Shown: positions 18,381-27,258 of the stretch, piece after piece
Layout of the letters: each line of letters opens with the position of its first letter
Numbering within the stretch: the stretch's first letter is position 1
Virus record (IMG/VR): IMGVR_UViG_3300025133_009407
Coordinates: 1-64,000 of that record
Strand: one strand, 5' to 3'
Source of the DNA: a virus
Length of the DNA: 64,000 bases
Translations under genes and position numbers: made by a program
Notes under the pieces: model-generated
Database searches by the model: none
What the model was told of the DNA's origin: nothing
What the model saw: only the letters and a program-made list of their open reading frames with translations

Positions 18381-19318
18381 CAAGAGCTATAGTAACTGGA
18401 TCTGAAGGATTTATAGGCGGGCACCTAACGGATAGACTTCTAAAGTTGGGAATAGAGGTTCTTGGCATTGATGATATGTCAAGTGGAGATTATTCTACTA
18501 GAGACCTTCACTTGACAAAACATAATTTTAGATCAGAGCAAGTCGATATCACAAGTTCTAGCGTCCCTGGCATCTTTAGGGAGTTTCGACCAGAATGTGT
18601 TTTTCATTTAGCCGCCAAGCCAGGAGTCACCCCGTCTGTGGTTCGCCCAACTTTTTCCGACCTCAACAATATAAACGGAACGGTAAACCTCTTAGAGTCA
18701 GCGAAGGATAGCGGCGTAAAAAGATTCGTCTTCTCTTCCTCATCGTCTATATACGGTGGCTCCACGGATTTACCAACGAAAGAGAGCTTACCTCCGAATC
18801 CTAAGTCTCCTTATGCTCTGCAGAAGCTTACTGGAGAAAGATATTGCAAGCTCTTTTCGGAACTATATGACTTAGACACAGTGTCCCTCAGGTATTTTAA
18901 TGTATTCGGCCCAAGGCAGAGAGCTGATTCTGCCTATGCGGCAGTTATAGCAGCCTTTTGTGCTGCGGAAAAGAATAAAAAAGCTCCCACGATCTATGGA
19001 GGTGGCGAACAGTTTCGGGATTTTTGTTATGTCCAAAATGTTGTTGACGCAAACATCAGAGCATCCCTTTTAAGGGAAGAGCCTCTGGGTGGCGCAGTGC
19101 TGAATATTGGATGTGGAGGGAGAATAACCGTAAACGATCTTTGTTCTAAAATATGCTCTATAGATCCAGTTTACGAAGCGGAGCGAGCTGGAGACGTATT
19201 TTGCTCTCAGGCAGACATCTCGTTGGCCAAAAAATATCTCGGGTATCAGGCGACCCACTCTTTCGATGATGGAATCCGAGAAACAATGAAGTGGCATCTT
19301 GAATTTGCTGCCGTATAG
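18377..19318 (+). CDS. NAD-dependent nucleotide-sugar epimerase/dehydratase
   Basis: This is a 313-residue extended SDR with NAD motif VTGSEGFIGGHL at the N-terminus, the SSSSSIYGG catalytic strand, YxxxK as YALQK, and the RYFNVFGPRQ segment of 4-epimerases. The Ser and Gly after SSS and the lack of a TDE make it an epimerase rather than a dehydratase. UDP-GlcNAc or UDP-glucuronate 4-epimerase are the nearest types by motif; the substrate is not determinable. It starts by ATGA overlap. Confidence 0.85.
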   Translation: MTRAIVTGSEGFIGGHLTDRLLKLGIEVLGIDDMSSGDYSTRDLHLTKHNFRSEQVDITSSSVPGIFREFRPECVFHLAAKPGVTPSVVRPTFSDLNNINGTVNLLESAKDSGVKRFVFSSSSSIYGGSTDLPTKESLPPNPKSPYALQKLTGERYCKLFSELYDLDTVSLRYFNVFGPRQRADSAYAAVIAAFCAAEKNKKAPTIYGGGEQFRDFCYVQNVVDANIRASLLREEPLGGAVLNIGCGGRITVNDLCSKICSIDPVYEAERAGDVFCSQADISLAKKYLGYQATHSFDDGIRETMKWHLEFAAV

Positions 19319-19343
19319 GGTAAAATAGCCTCATGGAGATATT

Positions 19344-20327
19344 ATGCTAAAAGCAGTAATTACGGGAGTCGCGGGGCAGGATGGAAGTTATCTAGCAGAG
19401 CTGCTGTTGGAGAAGGGCTACGAGGTCATTGGCCTTGCACGCCGTCATGCTTCTGTTAAGGAATATAGTAATATAAAAAATGCGCTTGTCAACAAAAACT
19501 TTAAGCTTTTTGAGGGTGACATCACCGACACTACATTAATTGCCAGAGTATTGCATGATCACAAGCCTCATGAGTGGTATAATCTTGCGGCAATGAGCCA
19601 CGTTGGCCAGTCGTTCCGAGAGCCTCTGGCGACGTTTGATGTTAACGCAAAAGCCGTGATGGGCCAGTTAGAAATGATAAGGCAAATCTCTCCTTATACA
19701 AGATTCTATCAGGCGTCTACATCAGAATTATTTGGTGGGCTAACTTGTCCTAAGGCTGGTTATGATGAATCTTCGCCGTTTCATCCTCGCTCTCCATACG
19801 GGGTAGCAAAGCTTGCTGCGTATTGGGCTGTAGTTAACTATAGGGAGGCTTATGGTCTGCATGCATGCAATGGCATACTTCATAATCACAGTAGCCCACG
19901 CAGAGGCTATGACTTCGCTACGAGGAAGATTACTAGAGGTATCGCGAAAGTTAAGCTTGGAATGGAGACTTCCCTTAAGATGGGAAACCTAGAGGCATTC
20001 CGCGATGAAGGACACTCTAAAGATTATTGCAGAGCAATGTGGATGATGTTACAATCGGATGCTCCAAGAGATTATCTTGTATCCACCGGATCTGGAGCTA
20101 CCATTAGAGAGATGTTCGAATATGTCTGCACTCTTGCCGGATTTACTTTAGAAGGTGTATATGAGATGAACGAGCGTTTTATGCGACCTTCTGATGTTCC
20201 ATTTTTGCTTGGTAACCCGACAAAAATAAAGGAAGAGCTGGGCTGGGAGCCAGAATATAATTGGAAGTCATTATTGAAAGAGATGTATGAAAATGATCTT
20301 TTAGAATTGGCTAGCTTCAGTATATAG
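19344..20327 (+). CDS. gmd: GDP-mannose 4,6-dehydratase
   Basis: The 327-residue SDR carries the Gmd-specific NADP motif TGVAGQDGSYLAELLLEKGY, then GLARRHASVKEYSN. The active site reads FYQASTSELFGG (Ser/Glu) with YxxxK as YGVAK. ILHNHSSPRRGYDFATRKIT, a Gmd hallmark region, follows. It converts GDP-mannose to GDP-4-keto-6-deoxymannose, the precursor of fucose, rhamnose and perosamine. No GMER/fucose synthase is recognised, so perosamine or rhamnose could be intended. GGAG lies before the ATG. Confidence 0.92.
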   Translation: MLKAVITGVAGQDGSYLAELLLEKGYEVIGLARRHASVKEYSNIKNALVNKNFKLFEGDITDTTLIARVLHDHKPHEWYNLAAMSHVGQSFREPLATFDVNAKAVMGQLEMIRQISPYTRFYQASTSELFGGLTCPKAGYDESSPFHPRSPYGVAKLAAYWAVVNYREAYGLHACNGILHNHSSPRRGYDFATRKITRGIAKVKLGMETSLKMGNLEAFRDEGHSKDYCRAMWMMLQSDAPRDYLVSTGSGATIREMFEYVCTLAGFTLEGVYEMNERFMRPSDVPFLLGNPTKIKEELGWEPEYNWKSLLKEMYENDLLELASFSI

Positions 20328-20375
20328 CACATTCTAAATGTTTACTAATCATTCCTTCTAAAATAGGAGGCAAAA

Positions 20376-20825
20376 ATGAGGAAAGAAACTTTGGATAATT
20401 TAGAAAAAATCGAAAAGCCTTGGGGCTATGAGGTTATTTGGGGAAGAAGTGCTTCTCAAGATGGATACATCGGAAAGCTTCTCTTTATTGATGCGGGTGA
20501 GAGATTGTCGATGCAATATCACGAAGATAAAGAGGAGACGATTACTGTTAAGACCGGAACTCTTTATCTCCAAACGATAGGCCTTATAACAGAGGATGTT
20601 AATAGCAGAGAGTTAATGAAAACTTCTATAAAAGAAATAAAATTAATTCCTGGGGATGTATATCACATTCCTCCCTTTATGACTCATAGATTTGCTGCTA
20701 AAGAAGAAAATGTTGAGATTATAGAGGTTAGTACGTGCTTTTTAGATGACGTAGTTAGAATTCAAGATGATTATGGAAGGCTAGGTGATGAAGATGAGGG
20801 TCTTTGGGGCGACGACGACTGCTAA
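20376..20825 (+). CDS. Mannose-6-phosphate isomerase-type cupin
   Basis: The 149-residue single-domain cupin starts with IEKPWGYEVIWG, the motif of type II mannose-6-phosphate isomerases (the C-terminal half of ManC/AlgA). Metal-ligand positions are in SMQYHEDKEETITV and HIPPFMTHRFAA. It may interconvert fructose-6-phosphate and mannose-6-phosphate, feeding Gmd; without ManC activity the link stays inferential. The ribosome site is AGGAGG with seven bases spacing. Confidence 0.8.
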   Translation: MRKETLDNLEKIEKPWGYEVIWGRSASQDGYIGKLLFIDAGERLSMQYHEDKEETITVKTGTLYLQTIGLITEDVNSRELMKTSIKEIKLIPGDVYHIPPFMTHRFAAKEENVEIIEVSTCFLDDVVRIQDDYGRLGDEDEGLWGDDDC

Positions 20826-21157
20826 AGAACTCTTTCTAAATCTTCTACTTTATTACTGGCATCCTTATTTTTTAGATTCTTGTTCAGAGTCTTAAGTCTT
20901 TTTCTTACTTTGTCTAAAAAGTCTCCAGTGTAATCTTCGTTGCTTCTAAAAAATTCTGGCTTTTTGGTCTCTGCCTCTTTAGTGAATGGATGAGGATTAT
21001 CTTTAATATAGCTAAACATACTCTCTAGCTCATCTTTGCTCATTTCATCTAGCAAAGACTTTCCTGTAATTTCTTTACTTATAGACATAAAGACGGGATC
21101 ATAATCCCATGCGATATTCATATCTTCTGCCAAATTTATAACGTCGGTTTTTAACAT
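20822..21157 (-). CDS. Hypothetical acidic, helical protein on the minus strand
   Basis: The 111-residue product runs against its neighbours, converging with the cupin gene (four-base overlap of ends). It is rich in Lys, Glu and Asp, with helix-prone segments such as SKDELESMFSYIK and FLDKVRKRLKTLNKNLKN, and has no motif I know. No other gene fits this stretch. The ribosome site is weak (GGAT). It could be a small regulator or simply a non-conserved frame. Confidence 0.5.
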   Translation of the reverse strand: MLKTDVINLAEDMNIAWDYDPVFMSISKEITGKSLLDEMSKDELESMFSYIKDNPHPFTKEAETKKPEFFRSNEDYTGDFLDKVRKRLKTLNKNLKNKDASNKVEDLERVL

Positions 21158-21256
21158 AAATTATCCATATCTATTTTAAATAATAATAGTTTGAGCATTG
21201 AAATTGTATAATATCATCATCCTACTTTTGGGTGCGGAGGAGCTTTTTAGAAGACT

Positions 21257-22213
21257 ATGAAAATAACTATTATTGGATTTAACTTTGGTCCCACACGAGC
21301 ATTTACAAATGGGCCAGGGATGTCTTTGCGAAACTTTGTACATTCGATACGAAAGAATTGCTTTCCATTTGTAGAGGTTTTTACAGCACTTCCTGTAGAG
21401 GAAGAGGTAGATGGAGTAAGATTCTTCTCAATAAGGGATCAAAAGAGGCTTCGTCTATCAATTCGTGATGCAGATGTTGTTCACCATTGGAGCGGTATTG
21501 ACGAAAGATTTGTGAATATTATAAAGTTCGCCGCAGCACTTGATAAGAAGATAATTTGCGGTCCCAATGTATTAGATACGGTTCAACTTAAAAAGGAAAA
21601 TACTTATCTGGAAGATTCAAAGATAAGTTTGTTTTTAACTGTAAACAATAGATTAAAATACCTTATCTCCAAACAGCATGTAATTCCTATTGATAAAATG
21701 AAGACTTTTATCGTTGGCCCGAGCCTGGACCTTTGGGCTCCAGCCGAGGATCAAGGAACCACCGGAATTTTATGGAAGGGGAACTGTAATCACAAGGTAA
21801 AGGATATAGAGTTTGCGCTTAAAGTGAGGGATGCTCTTCCTCAGTATAAATTTTTATTCTTAGGATATCCTGCCCCATATAAGTACCGCGAACACATTTC
21901 TGTTGCCAAAACGGCTAAACTGTATATAAATACTTCGATGTCAGAAACGAAATCCCAAACGCTAATGGAAAGTTGGGCATCTGGAGTTCCCTCTGTAACT
22001 CATCCAAAAATTTATATGCATGGCGAGAATTACAGAACAGGAATCATAACCACTAAAACTATCGAAAACTATGTTGAAGCGATTTCGGAAATTATGGAAG
22101 ACAAAACCTTGCGAGAGGGCTTGTCTGCTGGCGCAGTTTCTTACTGCAAAGAGAACTTCTCCGAAAGAACCATAAGAGATCGATATTTTCGCTTACTAAA
22201 AAGGATAAAGTGA
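21257..22213 (+). CDS. Glycosyltransferase, GT-B fold
   Basis: The 318-residue protein begins ITIIGFNFGPTRAFTNGPGM. Its N-domain is short, with DADVVHHWSGIDERFV. The C-domain has ILWKGNCNHKVKDIEFALKV and the donor region NTSMSETKSQTLMESWASGV, where the E-x7-E positions are SE...ME. The C-terminus (FSERTIRDRYFRLLKRI) is typical of GT4 enzymes. It starts a new transcript-like block after a 99-base gap that follows the minus-strand gene, and overlaps the next GT2 gene by TGATG. Confidence 0.8.
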   Translation: MKITIIGFNFGPTRAFTNGPGMSLRNFVHSIRKNCFPFVEVFTALPVEEEVDGVRFFSIRDQKRLRLSIRDADVVHHWSGIDERFVNIIKFAAALDKKIICGPNVLDTVQLKKENTYLEDSKISLFLTVNNRLKYLISKQHVIPIDKMKTFIVGPSLDLWAPAEDQGTTGILWKGNCNHKVKDIEFALKVRDALPQYKFLFLGYPAPYKYREHISVAKTAKLYINTSMSETKSQTLMESWASGVPSVTHPKIYMHGENYRTGIITTKTIENYVEAISEIMEDKTLREGLSAGAVSYCKENFSERTIRDRYFRLLKRIK

Positions 22214-22947
22214 TGCTTGTAGATATTATAATCCCAGCTTATAATCCCGGAGCCGATTTATTTGAAGCACTAAAGAGCTGTACCCAGCAAAAGTATAAGA
22301 AGTATACTGTTACTGTTATAGACGATAATTCATCAGAAGATGTAGCCAAGGTTGTTTCTAAATTTCCAGGATATAGATATATTAGAAATGATAAAAATCT
22401 TGGGCCATCCGGGGCGAGGAACGTCGGCATCAACAGTACAAGCGGGGATTTGATCAGCCTGCTAGATGCTGATGACCTAATGCATCCAGATAAGCTTCTT
22501 CTTTCGGTTAAGGAGTTTGCGGACGAAGAGGTTGGCCTTGTTTGCGGGAATTATCAGATTTTAGTAAATAGATCGAGGCTGATGAGGCCTTTTTACAAGA
22601 GGCCGATCACGATAAATCACTCAGCGCTGATGCGCCAAAACTTTGTAGCCTCCGGGTCAACAACCTTCCGGCGGTCTCTTATAGAAAGGATAGGAGGCTT
22701 TGATGAAAGATTTTGGATTTCCGAAGATTATGCATGTTGGGTTAGACTTTCAGAAATATGCAATATAAAATATATACATGAAGTATTATATTATTACTCT
22801 GTTTCTCCTGGAAATAGCTCTTTAACCCAGAGGAGTGATATCCAAAAGGATCATGACAAAAATATAAAAATAATCAGAAGAGAATCAAGAGAGAGGATAA
22901 AATGCCTAAGCGAAAAGAGAGAGTTGGAGAAAAACATGGGAGACTAA
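22213..22947 (+). CDS. Glycosyltransferase family 2
   Basis: ATG 22213 overlaps the previous stop. The 244-residue product has all GT2 landmarks: VDIIIPAYNPGADLFEALKS at the start, VIDDNSSEDVAKVV, NLGPSGARNVGI, the DxD metal site LLDADDLMHP and the acceptor loop GGFDERFWISEDYACWVRLS. It ends in a basic, helical tail that overlaps the next (homing endonuclease) gene by 46 bases. The tail beyond the GT2 fold may have been altered by that insertion. Confidence 0.92.
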   Translation: MLVDIIIPAYNPGADLFEALKSCTQQKYKKYTVTVIDDNSSEDVAKVVSKFPGYRYIRNDKNLGPSGARNVGINSTSGDLISLLDADDLMHPDKLLLSVKEFADEEVGLVCGNYQILVNRSRLMRPFYKRPITINHSALMRQNFVASGSTTFRRSLIERIGGFDERFWISEDYACWVRLSEICNIKYIHEVLYYYSVSPGNSSLTQRSDIQKDHDKNIKIIRRESRERIKCLSEKRELEKNMGD

Positions 22948-23867
22948 CGGTGACTGCCTTATCAGTCAGAACAAAAACTGGCGATGTATGGTGGAAATGT
23001 AAGTGTCAATGTGGCACATCAACAGATGTGAGAGCTGGACTATTGTCTAGAACAAAGTCTTGCGGGTGTGCTAAGCTGAAGCATAATTTATCTAATAAGA
23101 AATATGGAAAGTGGTCTATTTTAAATAAAAAAATAACTAAAGGTAGAGTTATACATTGGTTGGCAAGGTGTGAGTGTGGAAGAGAGAAATATGTTTCCTC
23201 ATATTCATTAAGAGCAGGAAAGAGTAAAGGCTGTGGATGTTCTGATATTAATCATTACTATTTCAACGCCATAAATACAGAGACGGCTTACTTGGCGGGA
23301 TTTATAGGCGCAGATGGAAATCTTGATGATAAAAGATTGAGGCTTAGAATAAATTTGTCCAATAAGGACTCAGAATATTTGAGAAAAATCAGTATTATTA
23401 TGGACGCAGAAGGTCTTTATAAATTGGCAAAAAAAACATGTCATTTGGAAATTTATTCTTCACAAATTTACAAAGATTTAGTTAACAACTTTGGGCTAAA
23501 GCCAAGAAAAACTTTTGATTTATTACCACCTCTTAACTTGAGCAAAGAACAGAGGATAGCTTATATGGCTGGATATATAGACGGTGACGGCTCCATTGTA
23601 GACTACCATAATGAAGCGGGGAAGTTGGCGATAAGAATAGTTGGAAATAAAAATATTCTTGAGTATTTTAAAAAAGTCTTAGAGTCCGATCTTAAGATGA
23701 AAATTGGAAAACTTCATCCTGAGAAAAGAAGTCCTGGCATTTATACCCTTGTCATAGGTGGCAAAAAATGTATAGATCTATATCACGAAGTACTAAAAGA
23801 TGTTCCACGCAAAATGTTAATGAAGAGAAAGTGGTTTAAACTTGATAAATATATGGGCACCAAATGA
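22902..23867 (+). CDS. LAGLIDADG homing endonuclease, free-standing
   Basis: The 321-residue protein has two copies of a phage zinc/DNA-binding module at about residues 7-55 and 66-112 (GRLTVTALS ... WWKCKCQCG ... TKSCGC, then GKWSIL ... WLARCECG ... SKGCGC). These modules are known as N-terminal parts of phage homing endonucleases. Two LAGLIDADG motifs follow (TAYLAGFIGADGN and IAYMAGYIDGDGS), enough for a monomeric enzyme. It sits between two glycosyltransferase genes, not inside an intron or intein, so it is a mobile free-standing endonuclease. Confidence 0.88.
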   Translation: MPKRKERVGEKHGRLTVTALSVRTKTGDVWWKCKCQCGTSTDVRAGLLSRTKSCGCAKLKHNLSNKKYGKWSILNKKITKGRVIHWLARCECGREKYVSSYSLRAGKSKGCGCSDINHYYFNAINTETAYLAGFIGADGNLDDKRLRLRINLSNKDSEYLRKISIIMDAEGLYKLAKKTCHLEIYSSQIYKDLVNNFGLKPRKTFDLLPPLNLSKEQRIAYMAGYIDGDGSIVDYHNEAGKLAIRIVGNKNILEYFKKVLESDLKMKIGKLHPEKRSPGIYTLVIGGKKCIDLYHEVLKDVPRKMLMKRKWFKLDKYMGTK

Positions 23868-26269
23868 GTCTCAAGTTAAAGAATAAAAATATTCTAATAA
23901 AGACCTACCTGTCTGAGTCGGGATTATTTTATTTAGGCAAATCTCTAGGAAAACACCTAGAGGCTTCTGGCAATAGGGTTTCGTATATCGCTAAGGAAAA
24001 GTACAAGAGAGATGATCGCGGATCATTCCGCCGTTTTTACCCAAAGCCTTACGATAAAAGTTCTTTGGATGGCCTCCGTATTATTAAGACGAACCAAAGA
24101 GATACTATTGAGGCACAAACGCTAAGAGCGGTTAAGGTTCACAAGATAGATGTTATAATATCTTTAGAAACCTTTATGATGAAAGCGCAATGGATAAAGA
24201 AGGTTAGAAAGGCTGGAGTCATCGTTTACGACGTTCCGATGCCAGAGTGGACCAATAAGCGATTTGTTGATAATAATTCGTATATTATCTTCAATAAGAT
24301 TCTTTGCCTGACAGATACTTCGCTGCAAGTATTTTCAAAATATAAAGCCGCAGAAAAATGTGAATGGGATTATGTAGACCGGGAACTCTTTGTGAAGAGG
24401 GTAGATAAGGCCTCTTTGCCGGAATTAACATTTTATCACCCTGGTTCGTTAAATCCGGGGTTTACCCAAAAAAATACAACTCAAGTTTTAAAAGCGTTCT
24501 CAGGTTTTATTGAGAAAACCAAAAGTAATTGTAAATTATTGGTTACAGGAAATCTTGATGCGACTCAATCAAATATAGCTAAAAAATGTAAGAAAATCAT
24601 ACTAATATCCGGAGTATTAGATAGGGAGAAAGTAGCATCTTTATACGATAAGTCGCATTGTTTGATAATCCCCTCTACGAGAGAAGGGCTTGGCCTTAGT
24701 TTCTATGAGGCCGCAGCTATGGACTGCGGGGTTATAACTACAGATGCTGATCCGATGAACAAACATACGGACTATCTTGCGAAAGTAATCTCGTATAATA
24801 AGAATGAAAGTCCTGTTCCATTTGCCATAACTTCTCCTGAAAACATTGAGGAACAGATAAGAAAATACTATGAGGATTTTAATATGAAAAAACAAAAAAC
24901 CCAAGAAGAAATTGAGCGTGAGAACAATAAGTTGCTAGAAGCCTTTGAGGCTCAAGACGAAGATGATCACGCCAAGCCCAGCGGTATGGACCCAGCGGTA
25001 TTAGCAAAATTAAAGAATAAAATGGACTCTACGGTGGCCAATACGGAGGAAGAAGTGGAAGTTGTTACACAGCGAAAAGTAAGTATAGAGCTTGCTGTAA
25101 TCGGAGTTGGACAGGCTGGCTCTAGAATAGCCGAAGTTTTTCATAAAAAAGGATATGACGTAGGTGTAATTAATACCTCGGAGCAGGATCTTGAGTTTAT
25201 CGATGTTACGCCTGGGCAGAAACTATTGCTCGACGGAAGCCTCGGTGGCACAGGAAAGGACCTTGATCTTGGAAGAGAAATCTTTGCAGACAGCATTGAT
25301 CAGATTGCCCCATTCGTAGAAAATGTGATCGACGGAAACAATATGGCTTATTTGGCAGTCTCCGGTGGTGGTGGTACGGGCTCAAGCTCCGTAGACACAC
25401 TGATTCCAATGCTATATGAAACTGGCCTTCCGGTTGGTGTCATATTTGTTCTGCCAAAAGCAACTGAGGATGCTCAGTCAAAGAGGAACTCAATAGAAAC
25501 TCTCTCTAGACTTGCAAAGTTAACTACTGATAATATGGTTTCGAATCTTATCGTTGTTGATAACGCTAGAATTGAACAGATTTACGCAAACTTAAGTCAG
25601 TCTAATTTCTGGGAGGCATCAAATAATGCAATCGTAGAACCGCTACATATCTTCAACTCATTAACTTCTACTGCATCTAGGTTTACATCATTAGATCCAA
25701 GTGATTTTGGAAGAATTATTTCATGTGGTGATTGTTCTATATATGGAGTGATGACTGTTGATGACTATATGGAAGAGACCGCGCTTGCCGAGGCGGTGAT
25801 TGAAAGCTTAAATTCTAATATGCTAGCATCTGGTTTCGATATCTCGCAGACACGCGCCGGTGGTGTGATTATAACAGGGCCAAGTGAAGTTCTAAATAGG
25901 ATTCCTGCATTAAATATTAACTATTGTTTCCATATGATTTCGGAACAGACCAATGGAGCATCAATTTATCAGGGCGTTTACGCTGTTGAGTCAGATGAGG
26001 ATTGTGTAAAGATTTATAGTTGGTTCGCTGGATTGGGTCTTCCGAAAGATCGAGTTGATAACCTGAGAAAAGAGAGCCAGCAGCATGCTGCAGTTGCGAC
26101 AGCCAAGGAAAAGAGTCGAGCATCGGTAATGACTCTTGATCTCGGGGATGACAAAGTGAATACCGTTGCGGAAGAGGTTACTAGAAAGATTCAAAAGAAG
26201 AAGTCTAGCTTCAGTCGGTTGCAGCGAGGATCGAGATCTTCCATTATAGATAAGAGAAGGAAGAAGTAA
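23864..26269 (+). CDS. Glycosyltransferase fused in frame to a tubulin/FtsZ-like GTPase
   Basis: One 801-codon frame holds two proteins. Residues 1 to about 338 are a GT4-like glycosyltransferase with the donor motif STREGLGLSFYEAAAMDCGV, paralogous to the gene at 16444. Residues 341-801 are a tubulin-superfamily GTPase: VIGVGQAGSRIAEVF near 412, LDGSLGGTGKDLDLG, and the nucleotide signature GGGGTGSSS at 501-509. The tail is very basic. ATG 24884 (residue 341) has TGAGGA seven bases before it, so the 461-residue tubulin can also be made alone. Phage tubulins (PhuZ, TubZ) form filaments that position DNA; a role here is inferred. A lost stop codon or a sequence error could explain the fusion. 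Confidence 0.85.
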   Translation: MSLKLKNKNILIKTYLSESGLFYLGKSLGKHLEASGNRVSYIAKEKYKRDDRGSFRRFYPKPYDKSSLDGLRIIKTNQRDTIEAQTLRAVKVHKIDVIISLETFMMKAQWIKKVRKAGVIVYDVPMPEWTNKRFVDNNSYIIFNKILCLTDTSLQVFSKYKAAEKCEWDYVDRELFVKRVDKASLPELTFYHPGSLNPGFTQKNTTQVLKAFSGFIEKTKSNCKLLVTGNLDATQSNIAKKCKKIILISGVLDREKVASLYDKSHCLIIPSTREGLGLSFYEAAAMDCGVITTDADPMNKHTDYLAKVISYNKNESPVPFAITSPENIEEQIRKYYEDFNMKKQKTQEEIERENNKLLEAFEAQDEDDHAKPSGMDPAVLAKLKNKMDSTVANTEEEVEVVTQRKVSIELAVIGVGQAGSRIAEVFHKKGYDVGVINTSEQDLEFIDVTPGQKLLLDGSLGGTGKDLDLGREIFADSIDQIAPFVENVIDGNNMAYLAVSGGGGTGSSSVDTLIPMLYETGLPVGVIFVLPKATEDAQSKRNSIETLSRLAKLTTDNMVSNLIVVDNARIEQIYANLSQSNFWEASNNAIVEPLHIFNSLTSTASRFTSLDPSDFGRIISCGDCSIYGVMTVDDYMEETALAEAVIESLNSNMLASGFDISQTRAGGVIITGPSEVLNRIPALNINYCFHMISEQTNGASIYQGVYAVESDEDCVKIYSWFAGLGLPKDRVDNLRKESQQHAAVATAKEKSRASVMTLDLGDDKVNTVAEEVTRKIQKKKSSFSRLQRGSRSSIIDKRRKK
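24871..24886 (+). promoter_or_regulatory. Internal ribosome-binding site and ATG for the tubulin-like part
   Basis: TGAGGA followed by TTTTAAT and ATG (24884) lies exactly at the boundary between the glycosyltransferase fold and the tubulin-like part, in frame. Spacing and strength match the best ribosome sites in the window. It suggests that the tubulin-like protein was, and may still be, translated as a separate 461-residue product. Confidence 0.6.
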
Positions 26270-26270
26270 G

Positions 26271-27194
26271 ATGGCAGTAGATAAGGTCTTCTACAATAAG
26301 TCTAGCGCAGACTCTCTTGGCTGGACTCCGGAGTGGTTTGGTGCAGATCATTTTGATGAGAAGTTAATCTCTAATGTTAAAAGATGGCAGAGAGCAAGAG
26401 GACTCCTTGCTGATGGACTTGTTGGTCCAACTACTTATAGGAGAATCTGGACTGATCGTGAAGCGGAGATCTCAAAACATAAACCATCAGAGAAATCTTT
26501 TGATAAACATAAAATTGAGAATGAAAAGATTAGTATTGTCCATAATGGAAAATTTATCCCCATAGATTGGGATAAGGTAATCTTGTGGAGCGAGTCTGGC
26601 GGCTTAAAAGCTGATGATGGAACTTATTATGATTATGCTGGAAAGCCAGACAGGGCTCCGACTTTTTTTGTAAATCATTGGGATGTATGTCTATCATCAG
26701 AATCTTGCGAAAAGGTTCTTAATAACAGAGGTATCTCAGTTCACTTCTCTATTGATAATGACGGAACAATTTATCAGCTCTTAGATACCCAACATGGAGC
26801 TTGGCATGCAGGGAACGGAAAGGCTAACAGAGCCTCAGTCGGTGTTGAAATAAGTAATGCTTATTATCTGAAGCACCAGTCTTGGTATGTGGATAATGGT
26901 TTTGGAGAAAGGCCGATACAAAGTGGGGCAGAAGTCCACGGCGGAACTCTAAAGGATTTTACTTGGTTCTATCCGGAACAGATAGCTGCCCTAAAGGCTC
27001 TTTGGGCTGCAATCAGTACTGGGCTAAACATACCTCTAGAATATCCTAAGAACGCCTCTGGAGAGTTGTGTACCACTATTCATGAAGAATGTAGGAAGGC
27101 CACCTTTAATGGGTTCTGCAATCATTATAATATAAGCAAGAGAAAGATAGATTGCGCCGGATTACTTCTTGACGAATTAATGGAAGACCTTTAG
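26271..27194 (+). CDS. N-acetylmuramoyl-L-alanine amidase endolysin with peptidoglycan-binding domain
   Basis: The 307-residue enzyme starts one base after the tubulin stop. An N-terminal PG_binding_1-like repeat (VKRWQRARGLLADGLVGP) is at about residues 35-62. The Amidase_2 (T7-lysozyme/PGRP) fold follows, with NHWDV, VHFSIDNDGTIYQLLDTQHG, AWHAGNGKANRASVGVEIS and the late zinc-site/active residues around IHEECRKATF. It cleaves the amide between muramic acid and the stem peptide and should act at lysis. No signal peptide is visible, so it needs a holin, which is not seen in the window. Confidence 0.9.
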   Translation: MAVDKVFYNKSSADSLGWTPEWFGADHFDEKLISNVKRWQRARGLLADGLVGPTTYRRIWTDREAEISKHKPSEKSFDKHKIENEKISIVHNGKFIPIDWDKVILWSESGGLKADDGTYYDYAGKPDRAPTFFVNHWDVCLSSESCEKVLNNRGISVHFSIDNDGTIYQLLDTQHGAWHAGNGKANRASVGVEISNAYYLKHQSWYVDNGFGERPIQSGAEVHGGTLKDFTWFYPEQIAALKALWAAISTGLNIPLEYPKNASGELCTTIHEECRKATFNGFCNHYNISKRKIDCAGLLLDELMEDL

Positions 27195-27225
27195 CCAAAT
27201 TTGTTTTTGTGGTCCCAGTCGAAAC

Positions 27226-27243
27226 GGAGTTTAATATAACTCC
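27226..27243 (+). promoter_or_regulatory. Small hairpin in the uvsW leader
   Basis: GGAGTT and AACTCC form a six-base perfect stem around TAATAT, in the 64-base gap between the amidase and the helicase gene, ending 15 bases before the helicase ATG. It contains a decoy GGAG. It may be an mRNA processing or translation element; no U-tract follows, so it is not a classic terminator. Confidence 0.35.
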
Positions 27244-27258
27244 TGACGCTGAGGAATT

